From Streptomyces sp. NRRL S-455 (GTDB lineage Bacteria; Actinomycetota; Actinomycetes; Streptomycetales; Streptomycetaceae), in the NCBI RefSeq assembly GCF_000717875.1, contig NZ_JOCT01000017.1, positions 62,001 to 126,000 of the forward strand: 64,000 nt of DNA, read 5' to 3'. Below, piece after piece: positions 36,309-45,438 of this stretch. Below the pieces are notes generated by a model. The model was not told the origin of the DNA. It worked only from the letters and a program-made list of their open reading frames with translations, and did not search any database. The position numbers and the translations under genes are program-made. Within the stretch, counting starts at the first letter, position 1; every line of letters starts with the position of its first letter.

Positions 36309-37832
36309 TCAGTGCACGTGCCCCCCGTTCCCGCGCTCCGCGTGCGCGTGCACGCCGTTCGTCGCCGCGATCTTCTTCCACGACTTCGGCCGCGTCACCG
36401 GGCCGCCGGCCTGCGCGACGGACGCCGTCCGGGCCGCCGATGCCGTCGGCTTGGACGGCTGGAACAGCCATGTGTCGAACAGCGCGGCCAGGGGCTTGCC
36501 GGAGACCTCCTCGGCGTACCGCCGGAAGTCGGCGACCGACGCGTTGCCGTGGGCGTACTTGCGCGGCCAGCCCTTGAGGATCGCGAAGAACGCCTCGTCA
36601 CCGATCGCGTTGCGCAGCGCCTGCACGGCCAGCGCGCCCCGGTCGTAGACCGCCGTGTCGAACTGGTTGTCAGGGCCCGGGTCGCCGGGCTTCACCGTCC
36701 AGAACGGGTCGTCCGCCGGATGCGAGGCGTACACGTGGTCGGCGAGTTCCTGCGCCGTGCCCTCGCCCTCGTGCTCGGACCACAGCCACTGCGCGTACCG
36801 GGCGAATCCCTCGTTGATCCAGATGTCCTTCCAGCGCTTGAGGGACACCAGGTCCCCGTACCACTGGTGCGCCAGCTCGTGGACGACGACGGACACGTTC
36901 GACCCGTTCGCGAACTGGCGCGGGCTGTAGAACGGCCGGGTCTGGGTCTCCAGGGCGTACCCGGTGGTCGTGTTCGGCACGTATCCGCCGAGCGCGTTGT
37001 AGGGGTACGGGCCGAAGTACCCGGTCAGCCAGTCAGCGATCTCCCCGGTCCGCTCGAGGCTCGCGCGGGCCGAGCCGGCGTTCGCGCCCAGGTCCTCGCT
37101 GTACGCGTTGAGGACCGGGATACCGCTCTCGGTCGTGCCGGTGGTGATGTCGAACTTCCCGACCGCGAGGGTGGCGAGATACGTGGCCTGCGGCTTGTCG
37201 GAGCGCCAGTTCCAGCGGGTCCAGCCGAGTCGCGAACTCGTCGACTGCAGCGTGCCGTTGGAGATGGCCTGCGTGCCGTCCGGGACCAGCACCGACACGT
37301 CGTAGGTGGCCTTGTCGAGGGGGTGGTCGTTGCTCGGGAACCACCACGCCGCCGCCTCGGGCTCGTTCGCCGCGACTCCGCCGTCCGGGGTGCGGTGCCA
37401 GCTGGTGAAGCCGTACGCCTGTTTCGACGACGGAACCCCGCGGTAGCGCACGACCACCGTGACGGGCGTGCCCTTGGCCAGCGGGGTCTTCGGTGTGATC
37501 TCCAGCTCGTGCTCAGCCGACGCCCGGAACGAGGCCTTGGCGCCGTTGACGCGGACCTCCCCGACGTCCAGCAGGAAGTCCAGGTTGAACCGCGACAGAT
37601 CCTGCGTGGTCCGGGCCACGAGGGTCGCCGTGCCCTCGAGTTCGTCCGTGGCCGGCTGGTACTTCAGTCGGAGGTCGTAGTGGGAGACGTCGTATCCGCC
37701 GTTGCCGTATGCCGGGTAGTAGGGGTCGCCGATGCCCGGCGCGCCGGGGGAGTGGGACGCGGCCGATGCCGGGATCGCCAGCAGGAGAACGGCCGTCGTC
37801 AGGGCTCCCGGCGCGATGATTCTGCGGTGCAC
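36309..37832 (-). CDS. Secreted M1-family metallopeptidase
   Basis: A 507-residue aminopeptidase of family M1. After a signal peptide (RRIIAPGALTTAVLLLAIPASA) come the N-terminal beta domain (YDVSHYDLRLKYQP), an exopeptidase-like GGYVPNTTTGYALETQ segment, and the zinc motif HELAHQWYGD with the downstream Glu in WINEGFARY. The C-terminal 45 residues are Ala/Lys/His-rich (HAHAERGNGGHVH) and look disordered. GTG 37832 follows TTGGAGC, giving a clean signal peptide; the open frame to 37919 is rejected. Divergent from the S15 peptidase over 198 bp. Confidence 0.9.
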   Translation of the reverse strand: MHRRIIAPGALTTAVLLLAIPASAASHSPGAPGIGDPYYPAYGNGGYDVSHYDLRLKYQPATDELEGTATLVARTTQDLSRFNLDFLLDVGEVRVNGAKASFRASAEHELEITPKTPLAKGTPVTVVVRYRGVPSSKQAYGFTSWHRTPDGGVAANEPEAAAWWFPSNDHPLDKATYDVSVLVPDGTQAISNGTLQSTSSRLGWTRWNWRSDKPQATYLATLAVGKFDITTGTTESGIPVLNAYSEDLGANAGSARASLERTGEIADWLTGYFGPYPYNALGGYVPNTTTGYALETQTRPFYSPRQFANGSNVSVVVHELAHQWYGDLVSLKRWKDIWINEGFARYAQWLWSEHEGEGTAQELADHVYASHPADDPFWTVKPGDPGPDNQFDTAVYDRGALAVQALRNAIGDEAFFAILKGWPRKYAHGNASVADFRRYAEEVSGKPLAALFDTWLFQPSKPTASAARTASVAQAGGPVTRPKSWKKIAATNGVHAHAERGNGGHVH

Positions 37833-38030
37833 GCAAGCTCCAAGTCGTAGGGTCCCGAAGTCTTCCCGAAGCCTATTGACCCCGGTGCCTCTGGTCATGT
37901 CCATGGACACCGCTGTCACACGATCGCCATTCGGCCGACATGGACCCCTGTCTTCCGGCGGTCACCCCGGACACGCCGGTCCGTCAGGTGCCCTCTTCAG
38001 AACAGGAGTTGACCGATGTAGCGTCCGGCC

Positions 38031-39986
38031 ATGCCGAAACGCACGCGCTTCACGACCTGGAGACCGCTCGCGACGGCGGCCACGGCCGCCCTGTTGGCCA
38101 CGCTGCTCACCCCGGCCGCGGCACACGCCGCCCCGCGCGGGAGCCAGCCCGTCCACTCCTACGAGAACGCCATCCGCGAGGCCGTCTGGGTGGACACCGG
38201 GCTGGACGGCGACCGCGACGGAAAGGCCGACCGGGTCGCCGTCGACATCGTCCGCCCCCGCGAGCCCGCCCGGCAGGGCCGCAAGATTCCCGTCATCATG
38301 GACGCCAGCCCGTACTACTCCTGCTGCGGCCGCGGCAACGAGAGCCAGAAGAAGACCTACGACGCGGACGGCGACGTCGTACAGATGCCGCTGTTCTACG
38401 ACAACTACTTCGTGCCCCGCGGCTACGCCGTCGTCGGCGTCGACCTGGCCGGAACCAACCGCTCGGACGGCTGCGTCGACGTCGGCGGCCGCTCCGACAT
38501 CCAGTCCGCGAAGGCCGTAGTCGACTGGCTGAACGGCCGCGCCAAGGCCTACACCACCCGCACCGGCACCACTCGCGCCAAGGCCGGCTGGACCAACGGC
38601 CGGACCGGCATGATCGGCAAGAGCTGGGACGGCACCATCGCCAACGGCGTCGCGGCGACCGGCGTCAAGGGCCTGAAGACCATCGTCCCGATCAGCGCCA
38701 TCTCCTCCTGGTACGACTACTACTTCCAGCAGGGCGCCCCACTGTACGACTCCGGCCCCGAGTGGCTGTCCGACTACGTCAACAGCCCCGACGCCCGCGC
38801 CAGGTGCGGCGCCGTGCAGCAGAAGCTCGTCGACGGGGCCCCGCGCACCGGTGACTGGACGCCGCTGTGGACCGAACGCGACTACGTCAGGGCCGCGCGC
38901 AAGGTCAAGGCCAGCGTCTTCCTGGTCCACGGCATGCAGGACCTCAACGTCCGTATGAAGCACGTCGGCCAGTGGTGGGACGCCCTCGCGAAGAACGGCG
39001 TCGAGCGCAAGATCTGGCTCTCCCAGACCGGCCACGTCGACCCCTTCGACTTCCGCCGCGCCGCCTGGGTCGACACCCTGCACCGCTGGTTCGACCACGA
39101 ACTCATGGGCTACGACAACGGCATCGACCGCGAGCCCATGGCCGACATCGAACGGCACCCCGACCAGTGGACGACCTCGAAGGTCTGGCCGCCGAACGGC
39201 ACCCGGGCCGCCACCCTGCGCCCCGACCGCGGCAACCTGCCCGGTGTCGGCACCCTCGGCCTGCGCCGCGGCCAGGGCACCGAGACCTTCACCGACCGCC
39301 CGGACCTGAGCGAGAGCGACTGGGCCGCACAGATCGACAAGTCGACGCCGGAGAAGGCCGGTTTCGTCACCGGGCCGCTCGGCCGCGACCTGCGCCTGTC
39401 CGGCGCCTCCGAGGTCACCGTCACCGCGACGCCCTCCACGCCGACGGCCCACCTCTCCGCCGTCCTCGTGGACGTCGGCCCCGCCACCATCCGCGACTAC
39501 GCCGACGGCGACGAAGGCATCACGACCCTCACTGACCGCACCTGCTGGGGTGCGAGCACCGCCGGCGACAGCTCCTGCTTCAAGGAGACGAAGGCCAAGA
39601 CCACCGGCGTCGACTACACGATCGTCAGCCGCGGCTGGGCCGACCTCGGCAACCACGCGTCGGACCTGAAGGGCGCCCCCCTCACCCCGGGCAAGCGGTA
39701 CACGATCACCCTCGACCTGGCGGCGACCGACCATGTCGTGCCCAAGGGGCACCGCCTGGCACTGATCGTGGCGGGCACCGACAAGGGCCTCATCGACCCT
39801 CCCGCGGACAAGCCCCGGCTCAAGCTCGACCTGTCCCGCACCTCGGCGCGTGTGCCGTTCGTCGGCGGGGCCACCGCCTTCGCCCGCGCCACCACGGGTG
39901 CCGTGTTCACCACGCCTGACGCCCGCTTCCTGGACGGCGTGCGGGAGCCGCGCACCACTCACCGCGTCCCGGAGGCAAGCCGGTGA
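38031..39986 (+). CDS. Secreted Xaa-Pro dipeptidyl-peptidase (family S15)
   Basis: A 651-residue exported serine peptidase. The signal peptide ends at AHAAPRG. The catalytic domain has the nucleophile motif GKSWDGT (GxSxxG), a later Asp near QDLNVRMKH and the His in [12 protein letters not shown]-terminal jelly-roll domain (X-Pro dipeptidyl-peptidase C) runs from about residue 400. It removes X-Pro dipeptides from proline-rich peptides outside the cell. The start is ATG 38031. Its stop overlaps the M14 carboxypeptidase start (GTGA), so the two exopeptidases are made together. Confidence 0.9.
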   Translation: MPKRTRFTTWRPLATAATAALLATLLTPAAAHAAPRGSQPVHSYENAIREAVWVDTGLDGDRDGKADRVAVDIVRPREPARQGRKIPVIMDASPYYSCCGRGNESQKKTYDADGDVVQMPLFYDNYFVPRGYAVVGVDLAGTNRSDGCVDVGGRSDIQSAKAVVDWLNGRAKAYTTRTGTTRAKAGWTNGRTGMIGKSWDGTIANGVAATGVKGLKTIVPISAISSWYDYYFQQGAPLYDSGPEWLSDYVNSPDARARCGAVQQKLVDGAPRTGDWTPLWTERDYVRAARKVKASVFLVHGMQDLNVRMKHVGQWWDALAKNGVERKIWLSQTGHVDPFDFRRAAWVDTLHRWFDHELMGYDNGIDREPMADIERHPDQWTTSKVWPPNGTRAATLRPDRGNLPGVGTLGLRRGQGTETFTDRPDLSESDWAAQIDKSTPEKAGFVTGPLGRDLRLSGASEVTVTATPSTPTAHLSAVLVDVGPATIRDYADGDEGITTLTDRTCWGASTAGDSSCFKETKAKTTGVDYTIVSRGWADLGNHASDLKGAPLTPGKRYTITLDLAATDHVVPKGHRLALIVAGTDKGLIDPPADKPRLKLDLSRTSARVPFVGGATAFARATTGAVFTTPDARFLDGVREPRTTHRVPEASR

Positions 39987-41257
39987 CCCGCGTCCGCGCC
40001 CTCACCTTGACCGCCGCGGCCCTGGCCGCGTCCCTGGTCGCCGTCCCGGCCCGGGCCACCACCGACTCCCCGCCCCGCACCGGTTTCGAGCAGGCCCAGG
40101 GCGCGCGCTGGACGACCCAGCCCGAGGAGCAGGACTTCCTCAAGTCCGTCGACCGGTCGAGCAGCCGCGTCTCCATGACCCGCTTCGGTACCACCAAGCA
40201 GGGCCGCCCGCTGCAACTCGTCCGGATCGGCACCCGGCCGACACCCAGCAAGGTGCTGCTCGTCTGCAGCCAGCACGGCGACGAACCCTCCGGCCGGGAA
40301 GCGTGCCTGACCACGATCCGCGATCTCGCGTACGCCCGCGACAGCCGCACCCGGCGCTTCCTGGACCGCACCACGGTCCTCGTGGTACCCACGGCCAACC
40401 CCGACGGCAGGGCCGCCGGCACGCGCGGCAACAGTGACGGCGTCGACATCAACCGCGACCACCTCGCACTGCGCACCGCCGAAGGCCGGGCACTGGCGGC
40501 GCTCATCCGCGACCAGCGCCCCGACCTCGTGTACGACCTGCACGAGTACGGCGCCACACCCCCGTACTACGACAAGGACCTCTTCGACCTGTGGCCGCGC
40601 AACCTCAACACCCACCAGGCGGTGCATGACGAGGCCAGGACCCTGTCCGAAAAGTACGTCCGCCCCGCCGCGCGGCGGGGCGGACACTCGACCGGCACCT
40701 ACGGCATCTGGACCGACCCCGTGACGGGCGAGCCGGTCAAGCAGGTCGCCGGAGACGGACAGGAGCGCATTTTGCGCAATATGTCCGGTGTGAAGCATGG
40801 GGTCGGACTGCTCATCGAGAGCCGCGTGGACCCGCTCACCGACGCGGAGAAGGAGGACGAGGCGCTGAACAACCGACGTCGGGTGACGTCCCAACTGAAC
40901 GCGCTCAAGGGCCTGTTCACATACGCGGACCAGCGGCGCGGAGCGGTCGGGGCGGCGACGGGCAGGGCCCGGCTCACGGGCTGGGCCGACACGGGCCCCG
41001 TCTACGTCGGCGGCGCCGACAACGACGCGCCCGAACCGGCAGACGTGATCGAGAATCCGCCCTGCGGCTACCGCCTCACACCCGCGCAGTACGACGACGT
41101 CGGAGACGAACTCGCGCTGCACGGTGTACGCGTACGCAAGGACGGCGAGGGCGTGCTCGTACCTCTGCGTCAGTCCCTGCGGGCGCTCGTCCCGCTGTTG
41201 CTGGACGCGCGGGCCACGTACCACCTGACGGAAGCCGTTCCCGAAACGCAATGTTGA
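39983..41257 (+). CDS. Secreted M14-family zinc carboxypeptidase
   Basis: A 424-residue exported carboxypeptidase. The signal peptide ends near PARATT. Zinc ligands lie in [10 protein letters not shown] (HxxE) and YDLHEYG, with the substrate-binding DINRDH and the catalytic Glu probably in LLIESRVD. It removes C-terminal residues from peptides. The GTG overlaps the S15 peptidase stop by four bases. The protein ends in a lone Cys. Together with the M1 and S15 enzymes it forms a peptide-scavenging set. Confidence 0.9.
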   Translation: MTRVRALTLTAAALAASLVAVPARATTDSPPRTGFEQAQGARWTTQPEEQDFLKSVDRSSSRVSMTRFGTTKQGRPLQLVRIGTRPTPSKVLLVCSQHGDEPSGREACLTTIRDLAYARDSRTRRFLDRTTVLVVPTANPDGRAAGTRGNSDGVDINRDHLALRTAEGRALAALIRDQRPDLVYDLHEYGATPPYYDKDLFDLWPRNLNTHQAVHDEARTLSEKYVRPAARRGGHSTGTYGIWTDPVTGEPVKQVAGDGQERILRNMSGVKHGVGLLIESRVDPLTDAEKEDEALNNRRRVTSQLNALKGLFTYADQRRGAVGAATGRARLTGWADTGPVYVGGADNDAPEPADVIENPPCGYRLTPAQYDDVGDELALHGVRVRKDGEGVLVPLRQSLRALVPLLLDARATYHLTEAVPETQC

Positions 41258-41339
41258 GGGGGGTGAATTTGCGCCACACGTGGTAGGGGCGTTACGGAGG
41301 ACTTACGTCCCTCCTACGTCCCAATGAAAGGTGCCGCCT

Positions 41340-43064
41340 GTGACGAACGACCGACCAAGCGATCACAGCCCCCCTGCGGGAGGCACGCTTCCGGGTTCGG
41401 AAGCGGGCCTCCCCGGCCAGGAACGGCCCAGAACCGACCGGATAGTCTTCGGGGTCACGGCGGCGCTCACCCTCGCCTTCGTGATCTGGGGTGCCACGGC
41501 GACCGACTCGCTCGAGAGCGTCTCCACCAGCATGCTCAGCGGGCTGATGCACAACGGCGGCTGGGCGTTCATGCTCGCCGCCTCCGGATTCGTCGTGTTC
41601 GCCCTGTGGCTCGCGGCCAGCCGCTACGGGCGTATCCACCTGGGAGCGGAGGGTGAGGAGCCCGAGTTCCGCACGGTTTCCTGGGTCGCGATGATGTTCA
41701 GCGCGGGCATGGGCATCGGGCTGATGTTCTACGGTGTGAGCGAGCCGCTCTCCCACTACTCGACGGCCCCGCCGGGCACGAATCCGGCCGACTCCGGGGA
41801 CCGCATGGAGACGGCCATGGCCACCACCCTCTTCCACTGGACGCTCCACCCCTGGGCGATCTACGCGGTGGTGGGCCTCGCCATCGCCTACAGCACCTTC
41901 CGCAGGCGGCGGCGCCAGACGATCAGTGCCGTCTTCACCCCGCTCATCGGCAAGAAGCACGCGAACGGCGCCGCCGGCCGCGTCATCGACATCCTCGCGA
42001 TCGTCGCGACCGTCTTCGGTTCCGCCGCCTCACTGGGGCTGGGCGCGCTGCAGATCGGCTCCGGTGTGCAGGAGCTGAACTGGATGGACAAGGTGAGCAC
42101 CGGGCTGCTCGTCACGATCATCGCGGTGCTGACCCTGGCCTTCGTCGCGTCCGCGGTCTCCGGTGTGGAGAAGGGCATCCAGTGGCTGTCCAACACCAAC
42201 ATGGTGCTGGCGCTGATCCTCGCCCTGTTCGTGTTCGTGGCGGGTCCGACCATCATCGTCCTCGACCTGCTGCCGACCTCCGTCTTCGCCTACCTCGGCG
42301 ACCTGCCGCAGCTGGCCGGCCGTACGGAGGCCAGCGGCGGGGAGGGAGTCGCGGACTGGCTCGGCAGCTGGACGGTCTTCTACTGGGCCTGGTGGATCTC
42401 CTGGACGCCGTTCGTCGGCATGTTCATCGCCCGGATCAGCCGGGGCCGGACCATCCGGCAGTTCATCGGCGGGGTCATCCTCGTGCCCAGCACGGTCAGC
42501 CTGATCTGGTTCGCGATCTTCGGCGGCTCGGCGATGAAGATGCAGGAAGACGGACAGCTCGGCAAGGAGGCGACCGCCGAGGGCCAGCTCTTCGACGTGC
42601 TCCAGCAGTTCCCCGTCGCGACCGTCACGAGCCTGCTCGTGATGATCCTCGTCGGCATCTTCTTCGTGTCGGGCGCGGACGCGGCGTCGATCGTCATGGG
42701 CACCCTGTCGCAGCGGGGCGCGCTCGAACCCGGCCGGTTCGTGGTGGTGTTCTGGGGCGTGGTCACCGGTGCGGTGGCCGCGATCATGCTTCTCGTCGGA
42801 AGCGGTCAGGGCGACGCCCTGACCGGCCTGCAGAACCTCACGATTCTCGCGGCGGCCCCGTTCGTCGTCGTCATGACCTTGATGTGCGTCGCTCTCATGC
42901 GCGACCTGCGCCGCGATCCGGTCATGGTCCGTGAGCAGATGGGCTCCGAGGCCGTCGAACAGGCCGTCATCGCCGGACATGAGAAGTACGACGGCGACTT
43001 CGAGTTCCGCGTCGGCCCGGGCCGTGGCCCGGACGTGGAGGGCGACCCGATCGGCAAGCACTGA
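41340..43064 (+). CDS. BCCT-family betaine/carnitine/choline transporter
   Basis: A 574-residue transporter with 12 predicted membrane helices. The BCCT signature region is YWAWWISWTPFVGMFIARISRGR, and GMGIGLMFYGVSEPL is the Gly-rich substrate stretch in TM3. Members take up glycine betaine, choline or carnitine with sodium or protons, mainly against osmotic stress. The N-terminal 35 residues are hydrophilic. GTG 41340 with AAAGG upstream is preferred; GTG 41331 is possible. The 82-bp leader can fold into GGAGGAC/GTCCCTCC with one bulge. A strong terminator follows the gene. Confidence 0.93.
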   Translation: MTNDRPSDHSPPAGGTLPGSEAGLPGQERPRTDRIVFGVTAALTLAFVIWGATATDSLESVSTSMLSGLMHNGGWAFMLAASGFVVFALWLAASRYGRIHLGAEGEEPEFRTVSWVAMMFSAGMGIGLMFYGVSEPLSHYSTAPPGTNPADSGDRMETAMATTLFHWTLHPWAIYAVVGLAIAYSTFRRRRRQTISAVFTPLIGKKHANGAAGRVIDILAIVATVFGSAASLGLGALQIGSGVQELNWMDKVSTGLLVTIIAVLTLAFVASAVSGVEKGIQWLSNTNMVLALILALFVFVAGPTIIVLDLLPTSVFAYLGDLPQLAGRTEASGGEGVADWLGSWTVFYWAWWISWTPFVGMFIARISRGRTIRQFIGGVILVPSTVSLIWFAIFGGSAMKMQEDGQLGKEATAEGQLFDVLQQFPVATVTSLLVMILVGIFFVSGADAASIVMGTLSQRGALEPGRFVVVFWGVVTGAVAAIMLLVGSGQGDALTGLQNLTILAAAPFVVVMTLMCVALMRDLRRDPVMVREQMGSEAVEQAVIAGHEKYDGDFEFRVGPGRGPDVEGDPIGKH

Positions 43065-43071
43065 GCGGCAA

Positions 43072-43106
43072 CCGGGCGGCCCGGCTCTCCGAGCCGGGCC
43101 GCCCGG
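43072..43106 (+). terminator. Strong terminator after the BCCT gene
   Basis: A perfect 16-bp stem, CCGGGCGGCCCGGCTC (43072-43087) with its complement 43091-43106, loop TCC, 8 bp after the stop. Confidence 0.85.
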
Positions 43107-43296
43107 CCCCGCCGCGTCGGTGCCGGACCCCGGGCACCAGCCTCCCGGCCGCGGCATCAACGCCCGGGCCAACCGGACCCGGCGCCCCGATCCCCTCCGG
43201 CCTCCTGGGCCATGGGCCCGGGCTCGTGCGTGGTCAGCCGGAAGCCGGCCCGGGCCGTAGGCCCGGACGCCTCCGGAGCCGCCAGGATTCCGGCCC

Positions 43297-43326
43297 GGCC
43301 GCCCAGCCCACAACCGTGGGGCGGCC
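43297..43326 (-). terminator. Terminator after the D-amino-acid oxidase gene
   Basis: GGCCGC/GCGGCC outer arms and CCCAC/GTGGG inner stem with an AACC loop, 12 bp past the minus-strand stop. The rest of the 273-bp gap from 43065 holds no gene. Confidence 0.55.
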
Positions 43327-43337
43327 GTCCGGACCTC

Positions 43338-44288
43338 TCAGGCGAGTGCCAGTCCGGCCGCCTCCTCCGCGCACCCCCAGGCCACCGTCACACCCGCGCC
43401 GCCATGGCCGTAGTTGTGCACCAGCATGCGCCCGTCCGGCAGTGGCTCGCGGTCCAGGCGCACCGCCGGGCGGGTGGGGCGCAGTCCGACCCGGTGGGCC
43501 AGCACACGCGCCCCCGCGATCTCCGGCCGCAGCGCGGCGCAACGGCGTACGATCGCCTCCGCCGTCGCGGGGTCCGGCTCCAGCGACCAGGCGTCCTCCT
43601 CCGCCGTACCGCCGAGGACGAGTCCGCCCGGCTGCGGAAACATGTACGCGTGCTCCCCGGCCGCGTCCGAGGAGACCAGCCAGGTGTCGATGCCGGGGTT
43701 CTCGACGACGACCAGTTGCCCGCGTACGGGAGTCACGGACTCGTCCGGCACCAGCTCCCTCGCGGCCAGGCCCGTGCAGTTGATCACGACCGGTGCCCCG
43801 ACCCCCGCGAACGAGGACACCGTACGCTCCTCGACCACGCCACCGGCCGCCACGAACCGCTCCCGCAGCCACGGCAGATGCGCCGGCATGTCGATGAGCG
43901 GCAGCCGCGCCCGCACCCCGGTGCCCGGGTACTCCCCGGCCGAGGTGGCGCGCAGCTCCGGCACCCGCCCCGCCAGCCACGCGTCGACCTCGTCGAGACG
44001 CGTTTCGCCGAGTACCCCTTCGACCATGCGTACGCCGCTCCGCCCGGACCGCGCCGCCAGCTCCCGGTACACCTCCAGCGACCGCAAGGCCCACGCCCGC
44101 GCCGACGCGACCGGCTCGATCCGGTACGGCCACCACAGCGCGCCCGCGACCGCCGAGGTGGTCGCCTCGACGGAATCCCGCGTCCACACCCGCACCCGCC
44201 GCCCGCGCTCGGCGAGAACCACCGCGGTCGTCAGCCCCACGACCCCGCCACCGACCACCACGATCTCGTCACCGCGCTCACCCGCCAT
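43338..44288 (-). CDS. D-amino-acid oxidase
   Basis: A 316-residue FAD oxidase. The dinucleotide motif is VVVGGGVVGLTTAVVLAERG, SAVAGALWWPYR is the FAD-contact segment typical of DAAO, and the C-terminal signature is LVHNYGHGGAGVTVAWGCA. It oxidatively deaminates D-amino acids to keto acids with hydrogen peroxide. Length and motifs match actinobacterial DAAOs. ATG 44288. It is divergent from the next gene with 66 bp between the starts. Confidence 0.92.
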   Translation of the reverse strand: MAGERGDEIVVVGGGVVGLTTAVVLAERGRRVRVWTRDSVEATTSAVAGALWWPYRIEPVASARAWALRSLEVYRELAARSGRSGVRMVEGVLGETRLDEVDAWLAGRVPELRATSAGEYPGTGVRARLPLIDMPAHLPWLRERFVAAGGVVEERTVSSFAGVGAPVVINCTGLAARELVPDESVTPVRGQLVVVENPGIDTWLVSSDAAGEHAYMFPQPGGLVLGGTAEEDAWSLEPDPATAEAIVRRCAALRPEIAGARVLAHRVGLRPTRPAVRLDREPLPDGRMLVHNYGHGGAGVTVAWGCAEEAAGLALA

Positions 44289-44354
44289 GCCCGGACCGTA
44301 GCGGAATGTGTCATGCCGTGCTCACATCACGCGCGGTGTGGGAATACTCACCGT

Positions 44355-45377
44355 ATGTGTGCCGAGTACGCGACCTTCGGCCTGGCTCCCGCCACGCGGG
44401 CCGGCGGCGTCCTCACCGACGGCGGTTTCCAGGTCCACCGGGACTTCGTGGACTTCATCGTCGACGGACGCCCGCTGCTGTTCCAGCTCTCCGACCTCGA
44501 CGCGGTCTCCCCGCTCGCCTCCGACGTACCACCCGCGATCTTCACCGACCAGGTCCGCAGCCTGCTCCTGGAGAGCCCGGCCCCACTGCCGGGCGGCCGG
44601 TACGTCGTCTACGGCTGTCCCGAGTGCGAGGACCTGGCCTGCGGTGCCGTCACCGCGGTCATCCTCCGGGACGGCGAGGACTTCCTCTGGCGCGACTTCG
44701 CCTGGCAGACCGGTGAACACGCCGACCTGGACCTCAACGGCTACCACGGCATCGGTCCCTTCCGCTTCCGCGGTGCCGAGTACCGCGCGGCACTGAGCGC
44801 CCTGCTCGACGGCTCCGCCCCGGACACCCGGCGCAGAGTCCTGCTGATCGGCGCCCGCGTCGCCGTCCTGGCCAGGCTCGCCGCGGCGTTGCGCGGCATC
44901 GGCGTCGGCGCCGACATCGCCCATGACGCCGACGCGGTGCCCGCCGACGAACTGCGCGGCTACGACGCCGTCGCCTTCGGCCCCGGCATCGGCGAGCGGG
45001 AACGTGCCGCCGTCCGCCGCGCCTTCGCAAACGCCCGCGTCCCGGTCGCCCACGTCGACGGACTCGCCCCGATCGTCCCCCTCCTCGTCGCCCAGATCGA
45101 ACAGGCCCTGGACCGCGGCCCGGTCGAGCGGCGCCGTCTCACCGGCCTGACCGCGGACGGCGGGACGGCGGACGTCGACGTCACCTCCGCCTGCCGGGTC
45201 ACGCTCACCGCGTACCGCCTCGACCGGCTCGCCCGCCCCCACACCCACGAGATCTTCGACGGCGTCCTCGAACCGGGCCGCCACCGCATCGTCCTCGACG
45301 CCAGGGCGGTGAAAGGACGGTCGTACCTGGTGGCACGCAGCTCCACGAGCGTGCTGGTGACGGCCGTACGCCGGTGA
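44355..45377 (+). CDS. Two-domain protein of unknown function with CxxC-x4-C motif
   Basis: A 340-residue cytoplasmic protein I do not recognise with confidence. The first 155 residues (MCAEYATFGLAP...) include YGCPECEDLACGAV, a C-x2-C-x4-C cluster that could bind metal or be redox active, and WRDFAWQTGEH. From about residue 158 a Rossmann-like half follows (RRVLLIGARVAVLARLAAAL, ELRGYDAVAFGPGIGE), ending in a beta-rich tail. Streptomyces homologues are usually listed as hypothetical or oxidoreductase. The start ATG was chosen because upstream sequence is antisense to the D-amino-acid oxidase. The upstream region is shared with that gene. Confidence 0.75.
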   Translation: MCAEYATFGLAPATRAGGVLTDGGFQVHRDFVDFIVDGRPLLFQLSDLDAVSPLASDVPPAIFTDQVRSLLLESPAPLPGGRYVVYGCPECEDLACGAVTAVILRDGEDFLWRDFAWQTGEHADLDLNGYHGIGPFRFRGAEYRAALSALLDGSAPDTRRRVLLIGARVAVLARLAAALRGIGVGADIAHDADAVPADELRGYDAVAFGPGIGERERAAVRRAFANARVPVAHVDGLAPIVPLLVAQIEQALDRGPVERRRLTGLTADGGTADVDVTSACRVTLTAYRLDRLARPHTHEIFDGVLEPGRHRIVLDARAVKGRSYLVARSSTSVLVTAVRR

Positions 45378-45438
45378 GAACGGGTACGGAAAGCCGGTAC
45401 GCGAACCGCTCGCTGCGGCCATTAGGATCAGCGACCTG

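Noticed and set aside
41258..41339. Possible riboswitch in the BCCT leader
   Set aside because: Only one bulged hairpin (GGAGGAC/GTCCCTCC) is visible and no known riboswitch core was recognised; mentioned in the gene entry only.
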